Positions 34,264 to 43,744 of a DNA stretch of 64,000 nucleotides are shown here, piece after piece. Every line of letters starts with the position of its first letter. Within the stretch, counting starts at the first letter, position 1. The position numbers and the translations under genes are program-made. The notes under the pieces are model-generated. The model saw only the letters and a program-made list of their open reading frames with translations. It did not search any database and was not told the origin of the DNA. The DNA lies in the NCBI RefSeq assembly GCF_017876115.1, contig NZ_JAGINO010000004.1:248001-312000 (forward strand), given 5' to 3'. Source of the DNA: Azospirillum picis. GTDB taxonomy: Bacteria; Pseudomonadota; Alphaproteobacteria; Azospirillales; Azospirillaceae.

Positions 34264-34776
34264 ATGAAAGCCAAGCCCTATCTCGCCGCCGCCCTCTCCG
34301 CCAGCCTGCTGGCGGCGCCCCTCGCCGGCTGCGCCCAGCCGGGCTACGGCGATTCCTCTTACGGCGGCATCTCCGCCAACAAGCAGACGGCAGGCGCGGC
34401 CCTGGGCGGCGTGGTCGGCGGCGTCGCCGGATCGCGGTTCGGCGGCGGCGCCGGCAAGCTCGCGGCGGTCGGCGTCGGCACGCTGCTGGGCGCCGCGCTC
34501 GGAAGCGCCGCGGGCGCCTCGCTCGACCGCGCCGACCAGACCTATGCCCAGCAGGCCGCGGTCAACGCCTACAGCGCGCCGACCGGCAGCACGATCCGCT
34601 GGAACAACCCGGAGACCGGCAACTACGGCACTTACACGCCGGTCCGCGACGGCACCGGTCCTCAGGGCCAGGTCTGCCGCGAGTACCAGACCACCATCGT
34701 CGTCCAGGGGCGTTCCCAGCAGGGCTTCGGCACCGCCTGCCAGCAGGCCGACGGAACCTGGCGCGTGGTGAGCTGA
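34264..34776 (+). CDS. Glycine-zipper surface lipoprotein (17 kDa antigen-like)
   Basis: 170 residues. Lipoprotein signal with lipobox LAGC (Cys at about residue 23, 'LLAAPLAGCAQPG'). A glycine-zipper 2TM region ('AALGGVVGGVAGSRFGGGAG' and the following 'LLGAALGSAAGASL') spans about 48-90, then a C-terminal domain with two Cys resembling the RT0821/Lpp0805 surface antigen family ('VCREYQTTIVVQGRSQQGFG'). Expected in the outer membrane. Divergent from the acyl-CoA synthetase. ATG 34264 preferred over the upstream 34234 start. Confidence 0.85.
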   Translation: MKAKPYLAAALSASLLAAPLAGCAQPGYGDSSYGGISANKQTAGAALGGVVGGVAGSRFGGGAGKLAAVGVGTLLGAALGSAAGASLDRADQTYAQQAAVNAYSAPTGSTIRWNNPETGNYGTYTPVRDGTGPQGQVCREYQTTIVVQGRSQQGFGTACQQADGTWRVVS

Positions 34777-34786
34777 CCGGGGAGCT

Positions 34787-35875
34787 TCATCCCCCTGCCG
34801 ACCGCCGTCCCGAAGCGGCGGCGAGCGGCAGGGGGCCGGTTAGCGCACCGGCGATGCGCATCGCGCCGTCCCCATCCAGCCCGAGCGCGATGGCGGCCTC
34901 CTGCATCCGCTGCCGTCGCGGAACGTCGGCCCACAGGGCGAGCGCCCGCGCGGCGATGGCCCCGGCGGTTCCGTCGACGGCGCCGTTCCGGGCATCGACC
35001 GTGATGCTCCAGCCCAGTTCGGCGGCATCGCCGCTCGCCATGGCTTGGTTGTCGGCGACAACGGCCAGCAGCGTCGGGACCGCGAGCGCCGCCAGCTCGG
35101 CCATGGTGCCGCCGCCAGCCGACACCGCCAACCCGCTTTCGGCCATCAGCGCACCCATGCGGGTGCTGTCGATCTCCACCGAGACATCCGAACCCAATGC
35201 CGCGGCACGCTCCGCCACTTCGGCGGCGCGTGGATTGCTGCCCCCGACGGCGGCCACCAGCCGGCAGCCGGCGGGCCGCGCGGCGGCGAGCGCCTCGATC
35301 ACCGGGCCGGTCAAGCCGCGCGGATCGGATCCGCCGAACGTCACCAGCAGCAGAGGGCGCATGCCGAGAGAGCGAAGCGGCTCGCGTGCCGCCAGCCGCA
35401 CCTCACGCCGCAAGGGAGCGTAGGCGGGACCGAGCAGCAGGGCCGCTTCCGGCGCCATCGCCCTGTAGGGCAGCAGGGCGGCCTGCGGCGCGGCATTGAC
35501 GACGATGTCCGCATGCAGCGGCGTCCCGTCGCCGAGATCGTCCCAGGCCAGCACCCGTGCGCCGGCAGCCTTCAGGCCGGCACGGTAGGCTTCACCGAAA
35601 CGGTAGCCGTCCAGGATGACTGCACTGCCGTGCTCGCGCCGCAACAGCGAACGGGTGGCGGCCAGGTCGGCCGCTTCCCCAACCGGATCGGGAAGCCTGA
35701 TCCGGTGGAACCCCTCGCCGGCAAGCCGGCGGTCGATCGCCGCGGTGGACTCCGCCATGGCGAACAACGGCTGGTGCCCCTGGTCGCGCAGGGCTTCGGC
35801 CACGGCGAGGCAACGCATGACATGACCGGTGCCGACGGCGGGAGAGGCATCGGCACGGATGATGATGACGGCCAT
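34787..35875 (-). CDS. pseG: PseG-like UDP-sugar hydrolase of pseudaminic acid biosynthesis
   Basis: 362 residues, GT-B fold hydrolase. The N-terminal 'IIRADASPAVGTGHVMRCLA' (about 5-24) holds the glycine-rich loop and catalytic His (GxGHxMR) of PseG. Later elements 'LLVTFGGSDPRGLT' (about 182) and 'AVSAGGGTMAELAALAVPTL' (about 251-270) complete the UDP site. PseG removes UDP from UDP-2,4-diacetamido-trideoxy-altrose to give the nonulosonic acid precursor. The C-terminal ~30 residues are low-complexity. Next upstream is a nucleotidyltransferase, then TPR-glycosyltransferases. No other pse genes are in the window. Confidence 0.88.
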   Translation of the reverse strand: MAVIIIRADASPAVGTGHVMRCLAVAEALRDQGHQPLFAMAESTAAIDRRLAGEGFHRIRLPDPVGEAADLAATRSLLRREHGSAVILDGYRFGEAYRAGLKAAGARVLAWDDLGDGTPLHADIVVNAAPQAALLPYRAMAPEAALLLGPAYAPLRREVRLAAREPLRSLGMRPLLLVTFGGSDPRGLTGPVIEALAAARPAGCRLVAAVGGSNPRAAEVAERAAALGSDVSVEIDSTRMGALMAESGLAVSAGGGTMAELAALAVPTLLAVVADNQAMASGDAAELGWSITVDARNGAVDGTAGAIAARALALWADVPRRQRMQEAAIALGLDGDGAMRIAGALTGPLPLAAASGRRSAGG

Positions 35876-35996
35876 GGGGGCTGGTCCGATGGGGCGCTGT
35901 TGGCGCGGGCAGGGCTGCGCGGCGGCATCTTGCCCCCGGAAACCGGGGGGAGTCCAGGGACCTCGGATAGGGAAACTGCCCCTCCCTTGCCGTGCT

Positions 35997-36722
35997 TCAG
36001 CTCTCCCGCCCGGCGATGACGCTCGCGGCGGCGGCCAGGCTCTCGGGGGTACCGATGTCGAGGAATCGCGCCTTGGCGATATGGGCGTTCAACGTGCCGG
36101 GCGGCAACGTCTCCAGCACGTCGGCTTCCAGGGACACCGCGCCCGCCGCGATGAAGCGGTCGACGAAGGCGGCGGAGAACAGGTAGACGCCGGCATTGAT
36201 GGTGCCGCTGCCCGGCGCCTTCTCGAGGAAGCGGCGAATGCGACTGTCGGGACCGATTTCCACCCGGCCGAAGCGGGAGGCGTCGTCCACCGTCACGCAC
36301 AGCACCGACGCCTCCGCCCCGGACAGGCGGTGGGACGCCACGAACGCGCGCAGGTCGGCGTCGAGGAAGGTGTCGCCGTTCATCACCAGGACGGTGCCGC
36401 TCCGCAGTTCCTTGCGGACATAGCCCAGCGCCCCGGCGGTGCCGAGCGGCCGTGGTTCGATCTGGCACACGACATCGATGGTCCCCGCCGAATCGCCGCG
36501 GGCCAGCCAGGCGGTGACCCGGTCGGCGAGGTGGCCCAGGCATAAAACCACGCGGCGCGATCCATACGCCGACAGGTAATCCAGCAAGTGGCCGAGGAAG
36601 GCGCGGCCGGCGATCGGTGCCAGCACCTTCGGCGTGTCTCCGAGAACGCCCCGGATGCGCGTGCCCAGGCCACCGGCGAGCACCGCGACGTCTATGTTGG
36701 CGAGAGCGTCCTCTGACCGCAC
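35997..36722 (-). CDS. Sugar-1-phosphate nucleotidyltransferase (RmlA/HddC/PtmE-like)
   Basis: 241 residues. The NTP-binding signature 'VAVLAGGLGTRIRGVLGDTP' then KVL (about 12-35) is intact, as are 'GTAGALGYVRKEL' (about 93) and the metal-binding Asp in 'VLVMNGDTFLDADL'. Such enzymes charge a sugar-1-phosphate with GDP, UDP, CDP or dTTP-derived nucleotide; shorter members such as HddC and PtmE serve heptose or legionaminic acid routes. The GTG start at 36722 is chosen because AAGAGGA lies 8 bp before it; the ATG at 36788 gives a basic non-homologous leader. 121 bp upstream of pseG, likely one operon. Confidence 0.85.
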   Translation of the reverse strand: MRSEDALANIDVAVLAGGLGTRIRGVLGDTPKVLAPIAGRAFLGHLLDYLSAYGSRRVVLCLGHLADRVTAWLARGDSAGTIDVVCQIEPRPLGTAGALGYVRKELRSGTVLVMNGDTFLDADLRAFVASHRLSGAEASVLCVTVDDASRFGRVEIGPDSRIRRFLEKAPGSGTINAGVYLFSAAFVDRFIAAGAVSLEADVLETLPPGTLNAHIAKARFLDIGTPESLAAAASVIAGRES

Positions 36723-36853
36723 CGACAGTCCTCTTCTTGAAGTTCCCGTTCGCCCCGCCAGCTTACGACGGCACGAGCGCCGGGTCATCCCTCCTTGAGC
36801 GACCCGCCGCGGCTATCGACGGCACCCGGCGGGCATAGTCGATAGCGGCGGGC

Positions 36854-36899
36854 GGGGGCGGACCGCAATGCGCAATTGCGCGCAAGCGGTGGCGCCCCC
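36854..36899. terminator. Interrupted hairpin with flanking T-run (plus-strand sense)
   Basis: GGGGGC (36854-36859) pairs with GCCCCC (36894-36899) and ACCGC (36862-36866) with GCGGT (36886-36890); T5 follows at 36902-36906 on the plus strand. No plus-strand gene precedes it, so it may instead slow minus-strand transcription between the TPR gene and the nucleotidyltransferase gene. Confidence 0.35.
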
Positions 36900-36913
36900 G
36901 ATTTTTGCCGCCT

Positions 36914-39900
36914 TCATGGCGGATGGCGCGCGTCTCCGGCCAGCAGGCGCAGGCGACGCGCCGCCATGGCCAGGGCGGCGTCCTGGCCGTTCTCAACGCT
37001 GACGATGGCCATCGCCGGGAACCATGGCCTGACCGGGTTGCCCAGCGCCGACCAGTCGTCGGCACCGCTGAGTCGCCAGACGGGCGTTCCCAGGGCGGCG
37101 GCAAGCTCGCCCACGGCGGTCGGTGCGGTGATGACGAGGTCAAGGCCGGCCATCAGCGCCGCCACTCCCTCCAGATCGTTGCGCAGGTCGAGATCGGGCC
37201 AATGGTGCAGGACGGTGCCGAAACGCTCCAGCGCCTCCTCGCGTTCCGCGGCGCTTTCGTCATACTGCAAATTGACCAGGATCAGCCCCGGAACGCGCAT
37301 GACCGGCAGCCATTGGCCGATGCGGCTGTAGGCGCCGGCCCGTTCCGCGGTAAGCCGGCTGCTGCGCCAGCAGATGCCGACCCGCAAGCCGGGACCGAGT
37401 GCTGCCAGCCGCGCGCGCCAGAAGGCCGCCAGGCCCGGATCGGCAGCCAGGAAAGGGGCCGCAGTGGGAAAGGCGGTGGGAAAGGCGGCGAGATCAGGCC
37501 GCAGCAGCGCCGCGACGGTCCCCATCGGGGCATGATAGTCGGCGATGTCCGCTCCGGCCTCTCCCCCGGCCGGCCGCAATTCGGCCCCCGGCAGCGCCCG
37601 GCGGAACAGCCCGGTCAGGCGCGGGTCGCATTCGACCACCACCCGCCCTGCCCGGCGGATCAGGTCGGGCAGCACGGTGCCGAACATGATCTGGTCCCCG
37701 AGCCCCTGCTCGCCCCACACCAGGATTCCTCGTCCGGCCGGATCCTGGCCACACCATTCGGGAATGGAGAAACGGCGCGCGCTGCCCCCGCCGGCGGCGA
37801 AGCGGAAGGCATAATCCTCCCATCCGCCGGCAAGCTCGCCGCCGGCCAGCCGCAACAGGGCGCGGTTCATGCGCGCATCGGCGCGGCCGGGGTCGAGCCG
37901 CAAGGTGCGCTCGGCACAAAGCCGGGCAAGCCGCGGCGCGCCGCTCGCCTGCGCGGCATGCCCGAGGTTCAGCAGGGCGTCAGGCAGGTCGGGGGCCAGA
38001 GCCGCCGCGCGGCGATGGGCCCGCATCGCCGCGTCCCAGCGCGATTGGCCGGCCAGGGCGGTGCCCAGGTTCGACCATCCCTTGGCCGATCCCGGGGCAA
38101 GGCGCAGGGCACGGCGGCTGCGGACCGCCGCCTCCGCGAAACGCCCCTGCCCCTTCAAGGCCGCGCCACCGGTGGTCAGCGCCCCGGCCAGCGTCGGAAC
38201 GAGGGCCGCCGCGCGGGCACAGGCGGCCTCCGCCTCGGCATGGCGCCGGCCGGCCAGCAGCGCGGCACCGAGATTGCCCCAGCTCTCGGCGGACGAGGGC
38301 CGCAGCCGGATGGCACGGTGCAGGATCGTTGCGGCCCCGGTCGGATCGCCCGTTCCCTGAACGGCCACGGCGAGGTTGTTCAACGCTTCGACGAAGGCGG
38401 GGTCCAGGGCGACCGCCCGCCGGTGCCACTCGGCGGCTTCGGCCGTCCGCCCAAGCCGCAACAGGGTCACGCCACCATTGGTCCAGCCGGTCGCGCGGGA
38501 CGGTTCGATCGCGACGGCGGTGCGGTGCCGCTCCACAGCCTCGCCAAGTCGGCCAAGCCCGCGCAGGGCAAGCGCCAGCAGATCGACGGCGGCGCCCGCG
38601 CGATGACCAAGCGCGAGCGCCTGCTCGAACGCCCTCGCCGTTTCCGCCGGACGATCCTGCCGGTAGAGCGCGGCACCGAGGCCGGCCCAGGCATCCGCGT
38701 CTCTGCCGTCGATCGCCAGCGCGGCCCTGTATTGCGCTTCGGCCTCCGCGGCACGCCCGAGATCGTTCAGCACGGCGCCCAGCCCGAGGCGGGCGTCGAT
38801 CAGCGTGCCGTCGCGGGCGACGGCCTGCGTCAGGGACGCGAGTGCTTCGCTCCGCCTGTCCGTTGCATGCAGCAGCGTGCCGAGGTTGGCGAGCGCCTGA
38901 GGGTAGTCCGGCCGATGGGTCAAGGCGGCGCGGTATCGCTCCTCGGCCTCCCGCAGCCGCCCCAACGCCTGAAGCGCGCTGCCGAGGTTGTTGAGCGCGT
39001 CTGGGAAAGCAGGCCGCAGCGCCAAGGCCGTTTCGTAGGCGGCGACGGCTTCGGGAAGGCGGCCGAGCGCCTGTAGCACGGAACCGAGGTTGCCATGATA
39101 ATCGGCGCCATCGCTCCGCCGGGCGATGGCGCCACGGATCAGCCGCTCCGCCTGGTCGTTGCGGCCTTGCTGGTGGGCGGCGACCCCCAACAGGTGGAGC
39201 GCTTCGGGATGCCCGGCGTCCATCGCAAGGATGCGGCGGTAGCTCTCCTGCGCCTCCTCCAATCGCCCTCCCCCGTGATGGCGCAACCCGGTGGCAAGCA
39301 GTTCAGCAACCCCGGCCGAGCGGTCGCCCGGAACGGGGGGAGCATGCGAAACGGGGCGATCCGACGACGGAGCATCGGGAGCAAGCCGGCGCAGCGTACG
39401 GGCCATCTCGGCAAGGGTGGCGGACAACGGCTCACCAGGAGCGGGCTGGAACAGCCGCATCGACGGGTACCAGGGTCGGACCGGTGTGCCCAGTTGCGTC
39501 CAGTCGCGCTCACAGAAGCGCCAGACCGGCGCTCCCAACGCGCCGGCCAGTTCGCCCACCGACATGGCCGGCGAGATCACCAAATCCAGCCCGGCGATGA
39601 GGGCGGCGACCCCATCGAAATCATCCTTGCGGTCGAGGTCGTCCCAGCGATGCAGGCGGATGCCAAAGCGGCGCTCGGCCTCCCGCAGTTCATCCTCGAC
39701 GTCGCCGTATTGCAGGACCACCCAGTGGATGCCGGGCAGCTTGAAGAGGGCCCCCCAGGCATCGAGCGGGAGATAGGCCGCCCGGCGCTCGGCGGTCATC
39801 ATCTGGCTGCGCCAGCCGATGCCCACGCGCAGGCCCGGTCCGAGTTGGGAGAGGCGCTGACGCCAGAGCCCGGCCAGGGCGTCGTCGGGCACGAGCCAAC

Positions 39901-41674
39901 CGGCCTGCGGCGGAAAATCCGCCAGCCGCCGCCTGAGCACCCGGGGCAGCGATCCCATCGGAACATGCCGGTCATAGTCCGGAACCGGCATGCTTTCACG
40001 TCCGCCGGCGTCCAGCGCCTGAGCGCGGACCTTGAGGGACGGAAAGGAGCGGGAAAACAGCGGCACCAGCCGCCGGTCGGTCTCCACAATGACGGTTCGG
40101 GCGCGCCCGGCCAACTCCGGGCAAAGAGCCGAAAACAGGATGCAGTCGCCCACCCCCTGTTCCCCCCATACCATCAGCCGGTACCCGGCGGCATCCTCGC
40201 CCCGCCAAGGCTCCACACGCGGCTGCCGGCCACGTCCGACCTGCCCCGACCCGAACCGCCAGGCATATCCCGGCCATCCCCTGTCGAGGTCACCGACCTC
40301 CAGCCGCAGCAGCCCCTTGTTGAAATGGGCAAGGGCGAGATCTGGCCGCAACCGCAGTGCACGGTCGTAGGCGGCCTCCGCGGCAGTGGTCCCGCCGAGC
40401 CGCTGGGTGGCAAGGCCGAGATTGCTCCATGCCTCCGCGTAGGCGGGATCGAGCGCCAACGCTCCGAGATAGCAGCCTGCGGCCCCTTGATGGTCGTGAA
40501 GCCCCTGGCGGAGATGGCCGAGGTTGTTGCGGGCGGGCGCCTCCAGCGGTGCCAGGCGAATGGCGCGTCGATGCGCCCGTTCGGCTTCGATGAAGCGCTC
40601 CGCACCTCGCAATGCGTTGCCGAGGTTGGTGTGCGCCTCCGCCAGTACGGGATCGACCGCGAGCGCCCTGTGCCAAGCCGGCCATGCCTCTCCGGTGCGG
40701 CCTGCCCCATGGCGGGCATTGGCCAGGTTGTTCCAGGCGCCGGCGAAGGCGGGACGGCGCCGGATCGATTGGCCATGCAGGGCTTCGGCTTCGGCGAAGC
40801 GCCCCTGCAACGCGCGGATGCTGCCGAGATTGTCCGCGGCCTCTGCATGGTCCGGTGCCGCAGCCAAGGCTGCGTCGAAGCAGACGGCAGCATCATCCGC
40901 CTGCCCCAGTGCTTTAAGACAAAGCCCCAAGCCATTGAGGCAAAACGCATCTCTTGGAGAAGCCTTCAGGACTGCGGCGTAGCGTTCCGCCGCGTCCGTC
41001 AACCTGCCGGCGGCGTGCAAGGCCGCGGCCAGGGCCGATTGGACGCCAACGTCACCGCCGGAGTCTCCCAGGGCGCTTGCGGTGACGAGTGCGTCGGCGG
41101 CCTCCGCGCTCCGCCCGAGCTGGTGCAGGCTGATGGCCCGGTTGGTCCAGGGGCGTGGATCGCCCGGCAGCAGTTCTGCCGCCCGACCATGTGCCGCCAA
41201 CGCTTGCTCCGGCCGCCCAAGCCCTTGCAATGCGGCACCGAGGTTGAGATGGGCGTCGGCCAGGGCGGGAGACAGGCGCGCCGCTTCGGCGTAGTGCACG
41301 GCAGCCTCTTCCAGCCTTGCGCTGCCGGCCAACAGCAGGCCGAGGTTGAAATGGGCGCCGACATGGCCGGGATCCCGCGCCAAGGCCTGACGCTGGGCAT
41401 TCTCCGCTTCCGCCAACTTTCCAAGCCGCTGCAGCACGATCCCGCGGTTGGCGTGATAATCAGCCACCTCCGGAGCGTACTCGACGGCACGATCTATCAA
41501 ATCAATTGCTTGCTCGTCATTCCCGATCTGATGGTTGAGGACGCCCAACAGATGGAGCGCATCGGCGTGGCGTGGTGACGTCTCCAACAGCCGGCGATAC
41601 AGCGGCTCGGCCTTGTCCAGCGAACCCGCCTGATGGTGGCTGAGAGCCTGCGCGAAGAGGTCGGCAATATTCAC
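36914..41674 (-). CDS. Giant TPR-glycosyltransferase with two tandem TPR+GT units (FlmG-like)
   Basis: 1586 residues, cytoplasmic. Unit 1: TPR array (about 1-470) then a GT-B domain (about 490-775) with 'RLMVWGEQGVGDCILFSALC', 'GLRVGIGWRSQ' and 'LVISPAMSVGELAGALGAPV'. Unit 2: TPR array (about 790-1290) then GT-B (about 1295-1575) with 'GILVWGEQGLGDQIMFGTVL', 'GLRVGICWRSS' and 'LVITAPTAVGELAAALGTPV'. The halves share layout and motifs, pointing to internal duplication. The family resembles Caulobacter FlmG, whose TPRs bind flagellin and whose GT domain adds pseudaminic acid. The GTG start overlaps the upstream TGA (GTGA), so translation is coupled. Confidence 0.82.
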   Translation of the reverse strand: MNIADLFAQALSHHQAGSLDKAEPLYRRLLETSPRHADALHLLGVLNHQIGNDEQAIDLIDRAVEYAPEVADYHANRGIVLQRLGKLAEAENAQRQALARDPGHVGAHFNLGLLLAGSARLEEAAVHYAEAARLSPALADAHLNLGAALQGLGRPEQALAAHGRAAELLPGDPRPWTNRAISLHQLGRSAEAADALVTASALGDSGGDVGVQSALAAALHAAGRLTDAAERYAAVLKASPRDAFCLNGLGLCLKALGQADDAAVCFDAALAAAPDHAEAADNLGSIRALQGRFAEAEALHGQSIRRRPAFAGAWNNLANARHGAGRTGEAWPAWHRALAVDPVLAEAHTNLGNALRGAERFIEAERAHRRAIRLAPLEAPARNNLGHLRQGLHDHQGAAGCYLGALALDPAYAEAWSNLGLATQRLGGTTAAEAAYDRALRLRPDLALAHFNKGLLRLEVGDLDRGWPGYAWRFGSGQVGRGRQPRVEPWRGEDAAGYRLMVWGEQGVGDCILFSALCPELAGRARTVIVETDRRLVPLFSRSFPSLKVRAQALDAGGRESMPVPDYDRHVPMGSLPRVLRRRLADFPPQAGWLVPDDALAGLWRQRLSQLGPGLRVGIGWRSQMMTAERRAAYLPLDAWGALFKLPGIHWVVLQYGDVEDELREAERRFGIRLHRWDDLDRKDDFDGVAALIAGLDLVISPAMSVGELAGALGAPVWRFCERDWTQLGTPVRPWYPSMRLFQPAPGEPLSATLAEMARTLRRLAPDAPSSDRPVSHAPPVPGDRSAGVAELLATGLRHHGGGRLEEAQESYRRILAMDAGHPEALHLLGVAAHQQGRNDQAERLIRGAIARRSDGADYHGNLGSVLQALGRLPEAVAAYETALALRPAFPDALNNLGSALQALGRLREAEERYRAALTHRPDYPQALANLGTLLHATDRRSEALASLTQAVARDGTLIDARLGLGAVLNDLGRAAEAEAQYRAALAIDGRDADAWAGLGAALYRQDRPAETARAFEQALALGHRAGAAVDLLALALRGLGRLGEAVERHRTAVAIEPSRATGWTNGGVTLLRLGRTAEAAEWHRRAVALDPAFVEALNNLAVAVQGTGDPTGAATILHRAIRLRPSSAESWGNLGAALLAGRRHAEAEAACARAAALVPTLAGALTTGGAALKGQGRFAEAAVRSRRALRLAPGSAKGWSNLGTALAGQSRWDAAMRAHRRAAALAPDLPDALLNLGHAAQASGAPRLARLCAERTLRLDPGRADARMNRALLRLAGGELAGGWEDYAFRFAAGGGSARRFSIPEWCGQDPAGRGILVWGEQGLGDQIMFGTVLPDLIRRAGRVVVECDPRLTGLFRRALPGAELRPAGGEAGADIADYHAPMGTVAALLRPDLAAFPTAFPTAAPFLAADPGLAAFWRARLAALGPGLRVGICWRSSRLTAERAGAYSRIGQWLPVMRVPGLILVNLQYDESAAEREEALERFGTVLHHWPDLDLRNDLEGVAALMAGLDLVITAPTAVGELAAALGTPVWRLSGADDWSALGNPVRPWFPAMAIVSVENGQDAALAMAARRLRLLAGDARHPP

Positions 41675-43686
41675 GCTTTACCTTCAAGCAATCGTCTAAG
41701 GCGCTGAGAAGCTTTTGGTATCGCGCTGCCGACACCTTGTCCATGATCGGGCGGGATGCAGCGCATGCTGGGAAACCAGGGCCGAACCATGGTGCCGAGC
41801 TGCGTCCAGTCCCGATGCCCGAGGCGCCAGACCGGCACCCCCAACGCGGCAGCCATCTCCCCGGCGGATGAGGCTATGGTGACCGCAAGATCGAGGTTGG
41901 CCATCAGGGCGGCCGTCCCTTCGAGATCACCGACCTGATCGAGATCGTTCCAGCGATGGATGCGCAGGCTCAGTGCCTTTTCGACCTCCACGATCTCGTC
42001 ATCCCGCCCATCATACTGCAGGCTGACCACCTGCAGCCCAGGCAGGCGGAGCAACGGCGCCCAGTCCATCAGATCGGTATAGGATCGGCGTCGCTCCACC
42101 GTGATGCGCCCGCTTGTCCAGGCGATCCCAATCTTCAGGCCGGGGCCGAGGCCATCGACCCGGCGTCGCCATTCGGCGACGCGGTGCGGGTCGGGCATCA
42201 GCCACCCCAGGGGCGGCGGATGCGGCACTGCGCGCCAGAGCAGGCGCGGCAAGGAGCCGAACGGAAGATGGCAGTCGGCGTCGCGCGCCTCCCCGCTCGG
42301 CGCCCGGACGATGGTTCCCGGGAAGGACCGCCGCATCAGCGACACCAGTCGCGGTTCGCATTCCACGATCAAGGGACCGAAACGGGCGAGCGCCTCGGGC
42401 AACAACGCGCCGAACATGAGCTCGTCCCCCAATCCCTGCTCCGCCCAGAGCAGAAGCCGCCGGCCGGCAAGCTCGTCGCCCTGCCATTCGGGGATTGCGA
42501 ACGGACGCTTCGGGCGCAGCCGTCCGGAATCGAAGCGGACACGGTAGTCATCCCATCCCTCGGTCAAGCGCCCCTGGCGCAGCCGCAGGATGGCACGGTT
42601 GAACCGGCCGAGCGATTGGGAGGGATCCTGTTCCAGTGCGCGCGTGAATTCATGCTCGGCCGCCGCCTCGTCCCCGCTTTCCTGCAGCGCAAGCCCGAGG
42701 TTGGTCCGGGCGGCGGCGTAGTCGGGGAGCAGGTCCAGCGCCAGACGCTGCAAGGCAGCGGACTCCACCGCCCGACCCTGCAGGCGGCGGACGGTGCCGA
42801 GGTTTGTCAGCGCCTCGACCATCGCCGGCCTCACGTGCCGGGCACGGCTGAAGGCCGCCGCAGCCTCATCCATCCGCTCGGCAGCCTGCAGGGCGAGGCC
42901 CAGGGCATTCCACGCCTCGGCGTCGGCGGGATCCAGGGTGGCATGGCGACGATAAACGGGTGACGCGTCCTTACCACCACGCTGCAGCGCTCCGGCCAAA
43001 GCCAGCGTCGCGCCCGCATGGTCCGGGCGATGGTCCAGCACCGCCCTCAACACGGCCTCGCCCTCGCGCGCCCTGCCGAGGTCAAGCAAGGTCAAGCCAT
43101 ACGCGGTCTGCGCGTCGGTCAGGCCGGGATTGGCGGCGATGGCCCGGCGGAGCGAGGGTTCCGCCTCCGCCGGGCGACCGAGCGCACGCAGGACGATGCC
43201 GAGATTTCCCTCCGCCTCCGCATAGCCGGGACGCGCGTCCAAGGCGGCACGGTAGGCGTGCGCCGCCTCCTCGCACCGCCCCTGGGCGTTGAGGGCGTTG
43301 CCCAGGGTATTGGACGCCTCCGGGAAAGGGCGGCGCAGGCGCAGGGCGGCGCGCGCGGCGGCTTCTGCCTCGCTTGACCGGCCCAGCGCCTGAAACGCGA
43401 ATGCCAGATTGGCGTGGTAGTCGGGGACGTCGCGTTTGGCGGCCACCGCCTTCCCGATCAGGTCGATGGCCTCGTGAAAGCGGCTGGTCTGGCAGGCGAC
43501 CATGCCAAGCAGGTGCAGCGCATCGGGCTGCCGCGGCCGTACCGCCAGCGCCCGGCGGTAGAGTGCTTCCGCCTCCCCAAGGCGACCGGCCTGATGCAGC
43601 GGCACCGCCTGCCCGATCAGGGCGGCGGCGGTGCCGTCGGCGGAGTTCTGGGCCGCCCTGCCGGTCTTGCGCTGCTTGCTGCTCAT
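41671..43686 (-). CDS. TPR-glycosyltransferase (FlmG-like)
   Basis: 671 residues. A TPR array (about 18-385; 'EALYRRALAVRPRQPDALHL') is followed by a GT-B domain (about 395-660): 'RLLLWAEQGLGDELMFGALL', 'GLKIGIAWTSGRITVERRRS' and 'LAVTIASSAGEMAAALGVPV'. It is the single-unit counterpart of the following giant protein, whose GTG start overlaps its stop by four bases. The ATG at 43686 is chosen; the frame to 44418 runs back into maeB. Probable protein (perhaps flagellin) glycosyltransferase; acceptor and donor inferred only from pseG nearby. Confidence 0.82.
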   Translation of the reverse strand: MSSKQRKTGRAAQNSADGTAAALIGQAVPLHQAGRLGEAEALYRRALAVRPRQPDALHLLGMVACQTSRFHEAIDLIGKAVAAKRDVPDYHANLAFAFQALGRSSEAEAAARAALRLRRPFPEASNTLGNALNAQGRCEEAAHAYRAALDARPGYAEAEGNLGIVLRALGRPAEAEPSLRRAIAANPGLTDAQTAYGLTLLDLGRAREGEAVLRAVLDHRPDHAGATLALAGALQRGGKDASPVYRRHATLDPADAEAWNALGLALQAAERMDEAAAAFSRARHVRPAMVEALTNLGTVRRLQGRAVESAALQRLALDLLPDYAAARTNLGLALQESGDEAAAEHEFTRALEQDPSQSLGRFNRAILRLRQGRLTEGWDDYRVRFDSGRLRPKRPFAIPEWQGDELAGRRLLLWAEQGLGDELMFGALLPEALARFGPLIVECEPRLVSLMRRSFPGTIVRAPSGEARDADCHLPFGSLPRLLWRAVPHPPPLGWLMPDPHRVAEWRRRVDGLGPGLKIGIAWTSGRITVERRRSYTDLMDWAPLLRLPGLQVVSLQYDGRDDEIVEVEKALSLRIHRWNDLDQVGDLEGTAALMANLDLAVTIASSAGEMAAALGVPVWRLGHRDWTQLGTMVRPWFPSMRCIPPDHGQGVGSAIPKASQRLRRLLEGKA

Positions 43687-43744
43687 GCTCCCGGTGTCAT
43701 CGCTGTCGGCCAGGAGAAAGGCATAGCATGAATCGGGCGCAGCG

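Noticed and set aside
39095..41578. 827-codon plus-strand frame opposite the giant TPR gene (and similar ones at 36905-39076 and 17764-21198)
   Set aside because: Composition of antisense frames (His/Gln/Arg/Gly-rich, no hydrophobic core, no motifs); the opposite strand has clear domain content.
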